Assembly (NCBI GenBank): GCA_026419785.1
Contig: JAODTK010003677.1
Span: 124,001 to 188,000 of the forward strand
DNA: 64,000 nucleotides
Reading direction: 5' to 3'
DNA from: Sclerodactyla briareus
Lineage: Eukaryota; Echinodermata; Holothuroidea; Dendrochirotida; Sclerodactylidae
Shown here one piece after another: positions 46,267-57,683 of the stretch. The notes beneath the pieces are model-generated. The model did no database searches and was not told where the DNA came from. It was given only the letters and a program-made list of their open reading frames with translations. How positions within the stretch are numbered: the stretch's first letter is position 1; every line of letters starts with the position of its first letter. The translations under genes were made by a program, and so were the position numbers.

Positions 46267-47453
46267 TAAATACGCATGTCATTCAAAGAGGACCAAGTGC
46301 TTTACATCACAGTAAAAGAGGCACGAAAGAAACATATTGCTATCGGAAACCCGGAAGTCCTAAGCTGAATAGGCACCGAATTGTCCTCTCAGACCGCCCA
46401 TGATCAGAACGCGAGACGCGAAGTACTAACCATGTTGAAGGAGGGAATCGCCTGCCTTTCAGCTTTTTCGTCATCAGGCTGGATCGCGGGAATTTGAAGC
46501 CTGGTCTATTCAGAGGACTAGGAAGTCTGACCCCGTGTCAAGAGGGTCATTACTTCTCTGCAACATGATGAGGTTGATTAAATCCTGGGGCCGTTTTGAG
46601 CCTGCAGACAATTGGAAGCATTGAAAACAATCTATTATTTAATCCTGTCTCTGACAGCCAGCAAGGCGTAACTCTTGTAGCTGGCCGGCAAAACGTCAGT
46701 TCCACTCGCTATCGAAATACAGTGCGAGCCGCTATGGTGGAGGTGCTGAATATACGTTCTGAGTCATTCAGCTTTACGCTCACCGAAAAGGGAATTTTTG
46801 CCCGCCATTCTATGCACGCCTCCTGTGTGAGGAAACGACGGATACGCTACAAATTTCTCGACTGGGAGTTGAACTATTTTACATAATGTGTTGACCTGAT
46901 CACATGCTCAGGGAAGCTCCCAGATTGTACAGCACCCAGAGAGTTCGGAACCAGAATTTGAAGACTTCATTGCGGGGTGGTCAATGGCGAGTTAAATGGG
47001 TGATTAAAATGACAGCTAGTGTACGTTAATTAGGAAGGACCTATCCGCGGTGTCTCTCACTCTTCAACAGAACTCACCGTCATTGTGGGTTGGAGGAAAA
47101 GGTGGAATATGAATGGTGGCATACATGTCATGACTCGCCTTGGCGCTGAGCATTCTTGTTAAGTAGTTGTGAAACAATAAGTGTGACGAGGATTCCATCC
47201 CATGCTACTAACGACAGGGGTAATGGCTGTTGTAGAGTGACTATTAGTAATAATAGTTATAACTTGGACCAATTTACTGCATCCATGATTCAATTCCCAC
47301 CGAAGTTTGGCCCCTCCCCAACTCTTCAAGTGTGGTTAAGGCCTGCCTCTTCACACGATGCCTTTTGTCTGAAGGGCAATTCAGTTTGCTTAATAATACA
47401 GAGAATATGTCGCTGTAAGCTTGGCAATGGGAGAATCTGCTAAGATGTTTGGT

Positions 47454-47495
47454 GGTGAGAGGATGCCTTACCCTAAGGGAATGCATCCTCTCACC
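47454..47495. repeat. Perfect 13-bp-stem hairpin
   Basis: GGTGAGAGGATGC at 47454-47466 is the exact reverse complement of GCATCCTCTCACC at 47483-47495, with a 16-base loop that is itself partly complementary (CTTA...TAAG). It might be a fold-back element core or a structured intronic RNA. No known family is assigned. Confidence 0.6.
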
Positions 47496-48490
47496 TAATG
47501 ATTAGGGTTCTATTTCCATTTCATAAATACCTTATTTTGTGATGTTAAAAGAACGAACTTAACTTAGATCATCATATCATTAAAAATTTCTTAGGTGATT
47601 AAAAGCAACCAATCAGAATTTGGGGGATTTTCTCACGTGGAAAGAAAATATTACGATGACGTTACATTGTCAGCCGGAAAAATTCATTAGAGTTATAAAA
47701 AACGAGAACTAAATCAGCTTGTTGTGGATTTCTTAAAGGGTACTGTAAAGTAATTGAAAGACAAGCTACAAGATTTTTACTGTTCGCACAATGGGAAAGT
47801 TTGTTCAGCCTTCATGTGACTCCACACTAAGTTATAGCCGTGGTATAGACTGTAGGTGGGCTTTCAACTTGGTCACGCATTTGACTGACGTGCACTTGTG
47901 GCCCAATGGCCAGTGATGTGAGAACCATTAGGCCATAACCAACCTTATGCAGTACAAGCCTAACCGATTCATTTACTCACCAACTATATTGCTACTACAC
48001 AATTACACTAAATATAATCCTAGTAAGGCTCGCGAATGAGATTGGGCTGGATAGTGTTTATAGGCATATTTTATTCTGCGGGACTGTGTTGACGTAATTG
48101 TAGATTTGTAATGTGACTTTTTATGTTCGCCTAGGCTAGGCGGCAAGCTTGAGGGCTAAACGTTAGGCTAACTAAGCCGAGTCGGACCTTCACTTTAGCC
48201 TAATGGTCAGAAAACCACCGTAATCTAACGCCTAAGTATAATATTACCGCTTCATAAGTCCGAGAACTTCGTTCGGTTGACGAGTGAGGGATGTAACGCA
48301 CATGTCTGGTCAATTTCAATCAATTCAATCAATGACTTCCGACTCCCGCATGTACTACCCACAAGCGCCGTCTTGCATGAAGAGCATGGCAAGTCGAGGC
48401 AATTCGTGGCTGTCAGACTTGTTGTGTTGTATTGTTATTGTTGTGGTGTTGTTGTTTTTGCGTCAATTATGACCTAGGGTCATAAGTTTA

Positions 48491-48650
48491 TATGACGTCA
48501 GCAGAGAACGATTACATTAACGCCCGAAAATCCGGGTTCATAGTTATTAATGACGTCGAGCAGAACGATTACGTAATCGCCCCGTAAATCCGGGTGGGTC
48601 TAGGTTCTAATGACGTCAGAACGATACGTGTCGCCCGCAAATCCTCAATT
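48491..48650 (+). repeat. Three tandem ~59 bp units, each with a TGACGTCA-type word
   Basis: TGACGTCA at 48493, TGACGTCG at 48551 and TGACGTCA at 48611 are each followed by AGAACGAT(T)AC, then CGCCC.(G/T)AAATCC. Two units also share CCGGGT. The TGACGTCA octamer is the consensus cAMP-response element bound by CREB/ATF bZIP factors. Whether it acts as an intronic regulatory site of the dioxygenase gene is inference. Confidence 0.75.
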
Positions 48651-51104
48651 CGGCAAAATAACGCGGCTTGCCGAAATATTTCATGATTTCTTAGTCCCGT
48701 AAAAATATAGGGGCAAGTTATTCCATGCGTTCAAAGCATAAGGGCGGCTGTAAACAAAGAGAATTGCGTTGGTTCAACCATTTACGTCGATTCAGGCTAC
48801 TAACCAATTAGAAGTGTTCCATCAAAGCTTTCGTGCGTGTTGCCACATTACGGGAACTTTGCGTCTAGGTTTTTTCTCTCTTTTTTTAAAGAGGAGGGTG
48901 ATTATTGCAGGACACTGCCAGTCGCAATAGGGATATAATATGGTTGCAGCCAGAACAGTTTTGTTAGGCGGATGCAATGGATTCACTTTGTCCTGATTAG
49001 TTGGAGTATTTTTTGTAACCATTCACCGTCAACTCAGTAACCATCGAGCATTGATAATCACCTTCAATTTCTGGGAATTCTTCAAAACTCTACATATGGC
49101 TGGATGTATTATGTATGATTGAAAAGTTATTTCGAAGATAACGAATGAGTCAACAAGAGGGCGGAAGAAAGGGTGATGTGTTGATGAAACTCTGGAGACC
49201 GATGATTTGATGAAGCCTTGTGGAAGAGGGAAGAGGGTTATGTCAGCCGGTGATCTCTGGAAGCTTTCCTCATATGGACACTCTAGTGAGGCGTGATTTC
49301 CTTGAATACGTTACTGAACCACAGCTAAACACACCAGGTGCGGTGATTAGGCAGCGTATCCACGCTTACACTTTTCGTAGTTCATTACTAGTACTGCTGC
49401 ACAACTCGTACTAGTTGACAGAAGACCGTAGTGAAGGTTTGAAGGCAATGGGTCAGCTGACGACAGGGCGACTTTAATTGAGTAATTCGCCTTCTCGAAA
49501 CCAGCCGTATGTCTCACACAAAGACAACATATGTAAGGTATCTCGATAATTTAAAGAGCCCATACCCAGCCAATCCACCAAGTTCGAGTTCCAGTTACTA
49601 TCTAAGCGGAGCGCCACCATAGGTTGGCGCGTAGCGTAATTTTTTTCTCGTTGGACCAGACTCCTAGATTGCAAGGAAACGGCACTTCCCTGCTATGGGA
49701 AGTAAACAGCATTCCTAAAGGTGAAAACAAATTTTATTTCAGGGAAGGTTCTCCAAGAACTTATCGCCTTGGGATCAATTTCAAGGTTTTGCGTTTGGTG
49801 CTACGGCATTCTAAAAACTACGTTGCAAGTGTCTAGGTTTACGGTTTAGGGAAACGGAGATCAATGGACAAAAATGTGCAATGGCAACCACCACTACGTT
49901 CGCGCGAGCGCGAGGATCTTGCAGGATCCAATTCGGACCAACGAAAGGGCACGCACCCTCTTGGACCTATCAACCTATCACATAGGTCGGTTTTTGTACT
50001 CAAAGATGACGGTCCCCTTTGTATCTTCCAATTGGGGCTAGGCAGATGGCCAAATGAGCAAAACAGAAGGAAAACAGCAACTACGCGCAAGCGCGGGCGA
50101 AAATTTTGCGGCCTTCGGACATCCATTGAAAAGTCAGGCAATCTTTGGATATGAACTAATCCTCAGAGAATTTCGAACCCCATTGTCTTTGCACGACGAA
50201 TTGTGGCGTTCAATGGCTGAATTTTCGGACGGCATTTTGAGGGGGTCCCACCCGTACCGTGTGCCGGTCCCCTTAGTATGTGCACCGTGCACGCACCCAA
50301 CTTTCAAAAGTGGTTCGCACCATAAATGATTGATGAATACTCTATATTAAATTTGCAAATATGACACGATAAGCTAAAAAAATAAAACAGGTCCGCCAGG
50401 GGTATAGACTTACCACCGTCGCCTCAATCTCCTTCCCTTCAAAAAACAAAAAGTTTACACTTTTGGGCATTCCATCGAAAATTCAGTCGATATTTGGACC
50501 GTGACCTCTCTTCCCCTTACTTTGAATCATGGCTTTCCCTGGCCGTATGTTTCATTGTGCAGACCGTGTGTCTTCATACTGATAGATGCGGCACCATGCA
50601 CCTCATTTTCATAAATAAAAAAAAAAAAAACACATATCTCGCCAGGTGTAGACTACTACTACCGCCGGCGCCTCAACCCCTCACCTCATGAGCGATTTGT
50701 TATGTTATTTTGTTTGTTTTGTTGTTTGTTTGTTTTACTGTCCCCTAGCAGGGAATTGGACAACTTCAAAGTGCACTAAGTAGCAGTCACACCGATGCTG
50801 GTAAAACCAGTCTTATGCAAACAATCGGGATTGAAAGAAACCTTTTCCATGTGATTAGAACAACCCAGATTATTTTTTTTGTTAACGAACATCGTATGTA
50901 TGCACAAGGCCATCATACGGTCTGACCCTACCGGATCAAAAAAAAAATGACTTAACCGCTAATTAAGTAAATAAATAATTTCGATAATGGGGCAGCGGAA
51001 TCCACTCACCTTTTAAATTTAGGTAACTTATGCATTTGTTTAAACACTGTTACTGTTGGATATTCGGTCACAGTGTCAGCAAATTATAGTCGGGCCATTT
51101 TTTT

Positions 51105-51180
51105 AAGGGGGGGGGGGGCAGAATGCATTTGCGTCCCCACCAAAATATTTGGGGAAGGCCGCCCCCCCCCCCACCTCATA
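51105..51180. repeat. G-run/C-run element
   Basis: A G-run at 51107-51118 and a C-run at 51162-51172 flank an AT-richer centre and can pair with each other. The layout matches other G-run elements in the window (11216, 15440, 20500). Confidence 0.55.
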
Positions 51181-52886
51181 GATTGCCGCCCTTTGGCAAA
51201 TTGGTGTGCTATAGGCATATTCCCGGATATAGCATGAGGTGAAAACAAAAAACAGAAAATATAACACTATCTCTCGAGTGATTGCCTTGATGACACAGTT
51301 AGGTCGAGGGGAAATCAAGTATATTGGACATTTGTATTGTGCGTGTGCCGAACAATTAGCATTGCATTGAAATGATTTCGAACAATTTGTAATTTTTGCA
51401 TATTTTCACATTTCATATTCGAAATGAAGCACTCTACTCTGATGTGGTTATATCGTTTTAGTGAAGATAAATATTCTCATTTCGACCATGCAACAGCCCA
51501 CGAACCATTCCCTGCGTAAACGGAGTACCCGAGATGAAACCAGCTCTACTTGATTTGTTCGAGTGCGTTTAGACTCTACACAACAAAATCCTGACGGTCC
51601 TGGCAAGAGGACTTGGGTTAGGCGTTAGGTTCCATCATTCATCTTTTCCCATTTTGCTTCACGTACTAGAATAGAACCTGACACACACTAATCTACACCT
51701 TAACAACCATGCCTTCCTTCTTCCTTTGCTCCAATGAAAAGTTAACGTCGTTCTTTTCCCTCGTTCATTCCTGCTCGCCTGCCCTAAGTTTCTTCTTACT
51801 TTTCCCCTATCTTGCAAGACTAGACTCCCCACCGCTTGTTATCCCTACTAATGTAAGATGGCAAAAATCAGCGGTTCCTCGGGTAGTTTGAGTTATTACT
51901 GTTCTGACTGTGAAATAGCTTGTCCAAGACGCCGTGACGACTCCAATTTGCGCTTCTCACCATTAATCTTAGGTCCCCTATACAGCTCTGAACGTACCGC
52001 GGTCCTATCCTAGATATATTTTCGCCACGGGACGTCTTGTCTTGTCTTGTAGGACTGTTCGTTGAAAGGTCTAATGCATATGCATAGCTGTACGACGAGC
52101 AATCAATCTGCATCAAGTACCGCCTAATAAGTAGAAAAGGCTAAGTAAGTTAGTCGAAACTTATCAATCTTTTTTGGCCCCTTACTTCTCCAAAAAAAAA
52201 CGTAATCAACAACTAGAAACTTCATTAGTAATTAGCGGCCGAAAATGATTTCTCTTACGGTTCACACTCGGCTGAGAATTTTCGCTGCAAAGCATTAAAC
52301 AGCGTGGAAAACTTCACATTCTGCTCTTCTCGCAAACCAACTAGGGCTTATTTCCTGTATCGTACTATTCATGTTGCCTATTCTTGTCGAATGAGTTATT
52401 CAAATAGCAACAATTAATTGCAGATTCTCCGACAGAAATGAATAGGTTTCGTTTCCATCTGTCAATAGTATCATCTTCATTCAAGATATTACCACAAATA
52501 TTTGGAGGGAAATATGAACGTCACTGTAAGTTTAATAGGGTTCCTCGTAGAAGTCGAATTAGCAACCAAGGGTTGTAAACAATAATCGGAAAACGTGATG
52601 TGATTGGTTCTTTAGATTGTAAAGTAGTGACGTCATATTGAACGTTCTACAAGAACCGAAGCTATTGCCATTCCAATCACCACTGATAATTTATTATGAT
52701 AGCTGGACAGGCACAACTGGTTGCGTTTGTTGCAACGAAGTTAACGAGTGCTAGCTTCGTCTACCCAAGACTAACTGTGAACTGGCTTATCGTGAAAATT
52801 AGTATGGCGTCGTACTATTGTTCCTATTTATACGGCCAGTGGACCCCATGGCCCTTGTTGATCTGTGTCAGCGTATAGGTAAGCAG

Positions 52887-53027
52887 ACAATACCACGACA
52901 CTCCGGACCCTCAGCACCCTCACACCCAAAGGAAGCGACCTAGAGAAACTCATCCGCTGTGGGGATCACTCCGACTACGGGACGATAACTTACTATTCAG
53001 GGGACAATAAGGCGGGTCTACAGGTTG
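52887..53027 (+). CDS. 2OG-Fe(II) dioxygenase, HxD exon (iron-binding)
   Basis: After an acceptor (GTAAGCAG, AG at 52885-52886) the exon reads NTTTLRTLSTLTPKGSDLEK, then LIRCGDHSDYGTIT, then NKAGLQV, and ends at a GTAAGG donor (53028). 'RCG.H(S/T)DYG.ITLL.QD...GLQV' is the most diagnostic block of the isopenicillin-N-synthase-like dioxygenases, and H and D of HSD are two of the three Fe(II) ligands. The usual TLLFQD after GTI reads TYYSGD here, which fits two base losses and two gains that cancel. The distal His and the 2OG-binding RxS, expected in a later exon, were not found. Confidence 0.85.
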
Positions 53028-54026
53028 GTAAGGCTAGGAATTCATTAGATGCGGAGATGGTGTGCGGTATGAAGTGAAAATCATAAATAAATTGCTTATT
53101 TAAGATATTCCATAGAATCAATTTGCCGTGATCGACATAATCACCGCATCCGTACACTCGGTTGTTTTCCATACCAGTGTTCGTTCCGTTTATTTGATTA
53201 GTAGTTTGTGCTGTTACGGACTTGTCTCTATTCCTGAGAACATTCGCGTATATGTTTGTCTCGCATGAAGCTGCCATTTATGGTGTATTGCCGCATACGT
53301 ATCTGCAATATGGAATCCCGGCCTAACTCTTTTGGACGGATGCGGCACACGACGCCACAAAATATATGGGCCTACTAAGTGTGTAAGAGTTGTTCGCGCT
53401 CCAGGTTTGGGCGAGGGATAGGCAGTGATTGTGAAATGTTTGCTCCGCCCATGAATGTTGGTGGGAAACGTTGCAGGCGATAATGCAGAGATAGGTTTCA
53501 ATTTTCAGGAACTAATATGCCTCTCGTTTGCAAACTGTTTACCGATATTCTTGAAAATTTTGGAGATGGTTATACAGATACCCTATTTGAATGTCCATCC
53601 TTCGAGAACTGAATCTCTTCCGAATTAATATCATGCTGGCCAACCGGTTTGTCGCTAGACTGCTAGATAGGTGCAATTTATTGACCGAATTTTCAGCGTC
53701 CCGTGCAGACCTGTATATAGAAATGGTGAATGGACACGACGGCGACGAGAATGAAAAGTCCGACAGACTTTGCTCGCTTTCGAGGAAGGGATTGTGGTAG
53801 GCGAGATCTGGCCGGACATGAGGCCATGACTGCCAGAGCCTGACCCGCCCAAAGACTACCAGAGGACTCGCGAAGGTTGCGCCAGCAAAGAGATGACGAA
53901 TTCGTCTCTGCGGCTTGGCCCGACCCACCGGAACCTGTGACGACAGCCGACAGAACACGGTGCGAAGGATCATCCACCTGCCGGCCAGCTGTCTCCAAGG
54001 ATGCTTACCTATGGCGAGCCGTTTTT
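53028..54026. other. No assigned feature; possible intron of the dioxygenase gene
   Basis: The remaining dioxygenase exon(s) ('...L.VN.GD.L...T.....S..HRV') are not recognisable here. The GC-richer stretch 53590-54000 is open in several frames on both strands (up to 144 codons on the minus strand) and no frame stands out. Confidence 0.35.
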
Positions 54027-55075
54027 AAACATTTCACCCCGAATCCAATTGAGTGTAATTCCATTCTACTGAGTGAAAATGTATCCATTAAGGAGAAATT
54101 TCATTACACTTATCAGTGGAAGACATTCTGCTAATTAAGTACAGAAAATATGGCCTATTTCCACTTGGAGTCAAATATATTCTACTTAAGTGGAACTGGA
54201 TTTCACTCAATGGGAATTGCATTTCACTAAAGTGGAATTGAATCAATCTACAGTAAGTGTTGAAAACAGGGGCCGGAATGAAATCATTCCACTTGAGAGA
54301 AAATATCATTACCACTATGTTGAATTGACTCCACTAAGTAGAATGAATTCAACTTGAGTGGAATGCCATTTCACTTAAGTAGATTAATTCAACTTGAGTA
54401 GAAATGGTGTTCCAATTGAGGAAATTCACTTAAGTGTAACTCAATCCACTTGTAGAATGCCATTCTACTCAAGTAGATTGTTATTCAACTTAAGCGAGTG
54501 TTGAGTGGAAAGCTGCCGAGCGTACGAAGGGTGACAGAGTGAAGATTGTAAAACACAAAAACAAAAAAAAAACACCGCCAACCTGTGATTACGCTCCGTT
54601 TCATAGGTATTTTATATAAGCACTGAGATGGTTGAAGTGGCAACCATGCTAGGCCAGTGTTTTAACTTAGTTAAATTGTATATTCTACTTGAGTGAAGGT
54701 ACCCTATTCCACTTTGTGGAATACAATTCTACTTTAGTAGAATGGCATTTATTAGGGGGATTGGATGAACACGTAAAGTGGAATTTCATTTCAACTCAAA
54801 TGAAAATGGCCCAGTCTATTCAAGCTGATTTAATTGTATCTAATGGAATACACTTTCAACTTAAGTTGGAATTATTTCATTTCGGCACTATTTTTCTTTA
54901 GTAGTAGGTAGAAGTCGAAATTGGATTCATCTAGGTAGATAGATATGGATTCCCTTAAGTAGAACTGAATCCCGCAGGAGTGGATCTGATAACCACTTGA
55001 GTAGAATTGAATCCACCTAAGGTAGAATTAAAGGTCCACTTAAATGGAAAGGTATTTCCACTAGTAGAATTCGGA
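54027..55075. repeat. Array of palindromic words, core CACTTAAGTG / TTCCACTTAAGTGGAA
   Basis: About 1 kb is made of variants of (T)TCCACTTAAGTGGAATTGAA and ACTTGAGTAGAATT at irregular 15-30 bp spacing. The core CACTTAAGTG equals its own reverse complement, so the array reads the same on both strands and can fold in many ways. It overlaps the left end of duplication copy 1, and a ~220 bp part recurs at the left end of copy 2 (61291-61510). There is no coding potential. Confidence 0.8.
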
Positions 55076-57683
55076 GTAGGTAAATGTAAAACGCTCGCAG
55101 TACGTCCCAGCCCACACAGTAATCGTACACATTAGAGAATTTCGTTCAGCAGACCGGAAAACGATATGCCGATTCCGGCGGCAGAACTTTTTGAAGTAAT
55201 AAAACACTAGGCAATCTGCAAATTAATGGATATTCCTTCCAAACCTTAGAAACAATTTGTGAAGTTTCGCAGTTAGGTTAGGTTCAATTGATCCATTAAT
55301 ATTATTCAGTTCACCACACAACTTGAACAACTTTCACAATGTAATGTTCAGGAACTTAAGTGTCAGTCAACAGACTAACAAGGAGTGTGTAAACATGAAA
55401 ATGGGGAGCTTAGTCGTAGAGTTGATTAAACAGGAACAGAAGAATTTTGTCCTTTCTCCACTGGACGGAGTTCTGTAATGAATGACACTCCTTAAAATAT
55501 AGCAAGACAATGCTTGCGATTCATTTTCATGACAATTCCTGTCTTCTTTCTGTCTTACAATATCCTCTTCCTGTCCTTTCTCAGGTTAGAGACAGGTCGG
55601 TCACTGGATAACAGTAATTCCTATACCCGTTACTGTACTGGTAAGGCGGGGATCTAATGCAGAGATGGACGTCAGATACAACATCGCTGCGGTTATTGGA
55701 AACAATTGTTCGAAACGTTATTTTCGAAAACGCGGTCATGCTCTTAACACTTTAACACTGTCATAATGTTACTGGAACAATAATTAACACAGTGATTTCA
55801 GCAATTCGACACAGGACGTTCTGGATATGAAACCCTGCATAAGGGGATGACAGCACTCGAATAATAATTCCGGTGTTTTGGAATAAAAAACGTAACTCAA
55901 CCATTTGACCCCCCACCATTGATTCTATAAGTACTTATAAACATGTAGGTAAGACACCATGGCTCCAAATAAATAAAAAGAGGGAGAGTATGGATATTTT
56001 CAGTGTCCAGGTTATCGAAGGCTAAAGGTCAAAAGGTCGAATGATCAGAAACGACCCAGCGAAAAAGTCCGAAGTCCAAGTTTAAAAACTCTGAGAAGGA
56101 TTTTTTTGACAAGACCCCTGGTGCATTGAGATGACGCCAACATGTTTTGAGCAATCCCTGAGTATTAGTCCATTGCTGCAGGAAGATCAATCTGAGCCCA
56201 AAAGTGTAAAAAGTTTGAGGAAACAACAGCTTCACTAACAAGGAAGAGATTGGAGATCGGCCGAACTAACAGTTGGTAATAGCGCCCTCGAATCAGGGAG
56301 CTGTCAAGAATTGTTCGGACCGATTAGATTGGATCGGGGCTCACAGCTGAATTGCATTATCGTGTTGTGCTCAAATATAATTGCTTTTGAAAGCGGGTAT
56401 ACGAATAAATGTGCAAGAGATTGAGCAGGTCGATAATAACGTGTTAAATATCGAGTGTTAGGGTTGACTGTTGTGTGTGAAAAATTCTCAACAAGGTTGA
56501 ATAGATGTGAGAAAGTAAGAAAACCGTGCAAATCTTTCAGAGAGAAAGCAACGAACCCAATGCCGAACAGTTATTGCCATATTGCGACAGTAAATTCCTG
56601 GGTGGGGGGTGGTGAGAAACAACAAAACAAAGAAGAAGAAGATAAATCATAGCGTAAAGAGAAGGGATTCTGAAACAGTCGCCAAAAAAGAAAAAAAACA
56701 AACAAGTCGTAAAAAAAAAGAATTAATGCTGTAAAAATATTACAGTAAATTACTAGCAGTAGTTGCCATATTTACTATATAGTACAGAGGAATTAGTTTA
56801 CCCATCATATCCGAAAGAACAAACTTGTTGAGAAGGAAACCAGAGAGCGGAATTTACCCTGGGAAACCTTGCGTTTATTATTGATATCACTATGCATGTT
56901 AATGGTTCAGTAATAATAACTATAATACCATATATTGAAACTGATTTCCAGTAAAATGACAACCCCAGTTCAGTTGTTCGCTTCTGCAGAAACACCGCGT
57001 CGTATTCTCGGTTAAAGCCACCACCGATTCTCGGACAGTCGATGGCGTTTTGGCAACTGAAGACGACGCCCTCATTGAATGTTTGGAAGGTTCTAATAAA
57101 TATCCGGCAGTCACGATTTGAGCCAACCATGATAAGGCGAGGAGGAGACGACTGACATATGATGAATACCTACGTGCATATGGCTAAGAATACGCGACAT
57201 ATGACTAAAACTACCAATGGATTAGCACAGCAAATTCTTCGGGAACGAACCTCTCGAACTGGCGACGTGATCGTAAAGCATTTTGCCTGGAATCACCCAA
57301 GCGATTGACAGTTAGAGAGACATTTGTATACCCATCGGATGTAGTCAATGTGTGGCCCTCAAGGAAGGCAATGGTCTAATCTGTGATAGCGGAAGCCGCC
57401 ACCATGTGAGGTTGCCCGGAGCGTTCAAGGAACACAGCTGCCAAAGAGACTCCAGATCACAGCAAGTGGCGTTATACTCGAGCCGCTAGAGGCTGTTGTA
57501 TAGGGATCATTTCATGTGAGATATTATTTCCAAGAGGTACGGGCCACCGTCACGTAGCCCACTGTAACGGAAGGGTCCTGTTCGTTATTAACATATGACA
57601 CATGTAGTGTAGTGTCGGTACAATTATATACATATACACAGAAGCAAGCATTCAATAATTTCTGTGCGCGTTTTATTTATGGA
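54846..57683 (+). repeat. Direct duplication, copy 1 (at least 2.8 kb)
   Basis: This block aligns end to end with 61291-64000. Anchors include CCCGCAGGAGTGGATCTGAT (54973/61396), TTTGAGGAAACAACA...CTTCACTAACAAG, TCGATGGCGTTTT, CAGATCACAGCAAGTGGCG, and CATTCAATAATTTCTGTGCG at the window end. The offset falls from 6445 to 6323 bp because copy 2 carries more small losses. Its minus-strand frames (56029-56241, 56798-57130) have no recognised family. The unit could be a large transposon, an end of one, or a segmental duplication. Confidence 0.9.

Larger units (their letters stand above)
45708..52886 (+). other. Long intron(s) of the dioxygenase gene; one exon probably undetected
   Basis: Between exon 3 and the HxD exon the family normally has a helical segment of roughly 50-70 residues, which I could not find. 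Exon 3 ends in phase 1 and the HxD exon begins in phase 1, so any missing exon(s) should total a multiple of three. The interval contains a TTA microsatellite, a hairpin (47454), a CRE-type tandem repeat (48491), palindromic CGCGCGAGCGCG words (49905, 50080) and G/C-run elements (51107-51172). Confidence 0.5.

Noticed and set aside
46430..46500. CTGATGACGAAA on the minus strand, resembling a hammerhead ribozyme core
   Set aside because: There is no room for stem II between CTGATGA and GAAA, and no pairing stems I and III are visible.
50793..50810. CACACCGATGCTGGT as a possible HTD iron-binding motif
   Set aside because: The flanking residues do not fit the family; the true HxD exon is at 52887-53027.
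53539..53973. 144-codon minus-strand frame and overlapping frames on both strands
   Set aside because: Several frames are open at once in a GC-richer stretch, none has a recognisable motif, and no splice partner was found.
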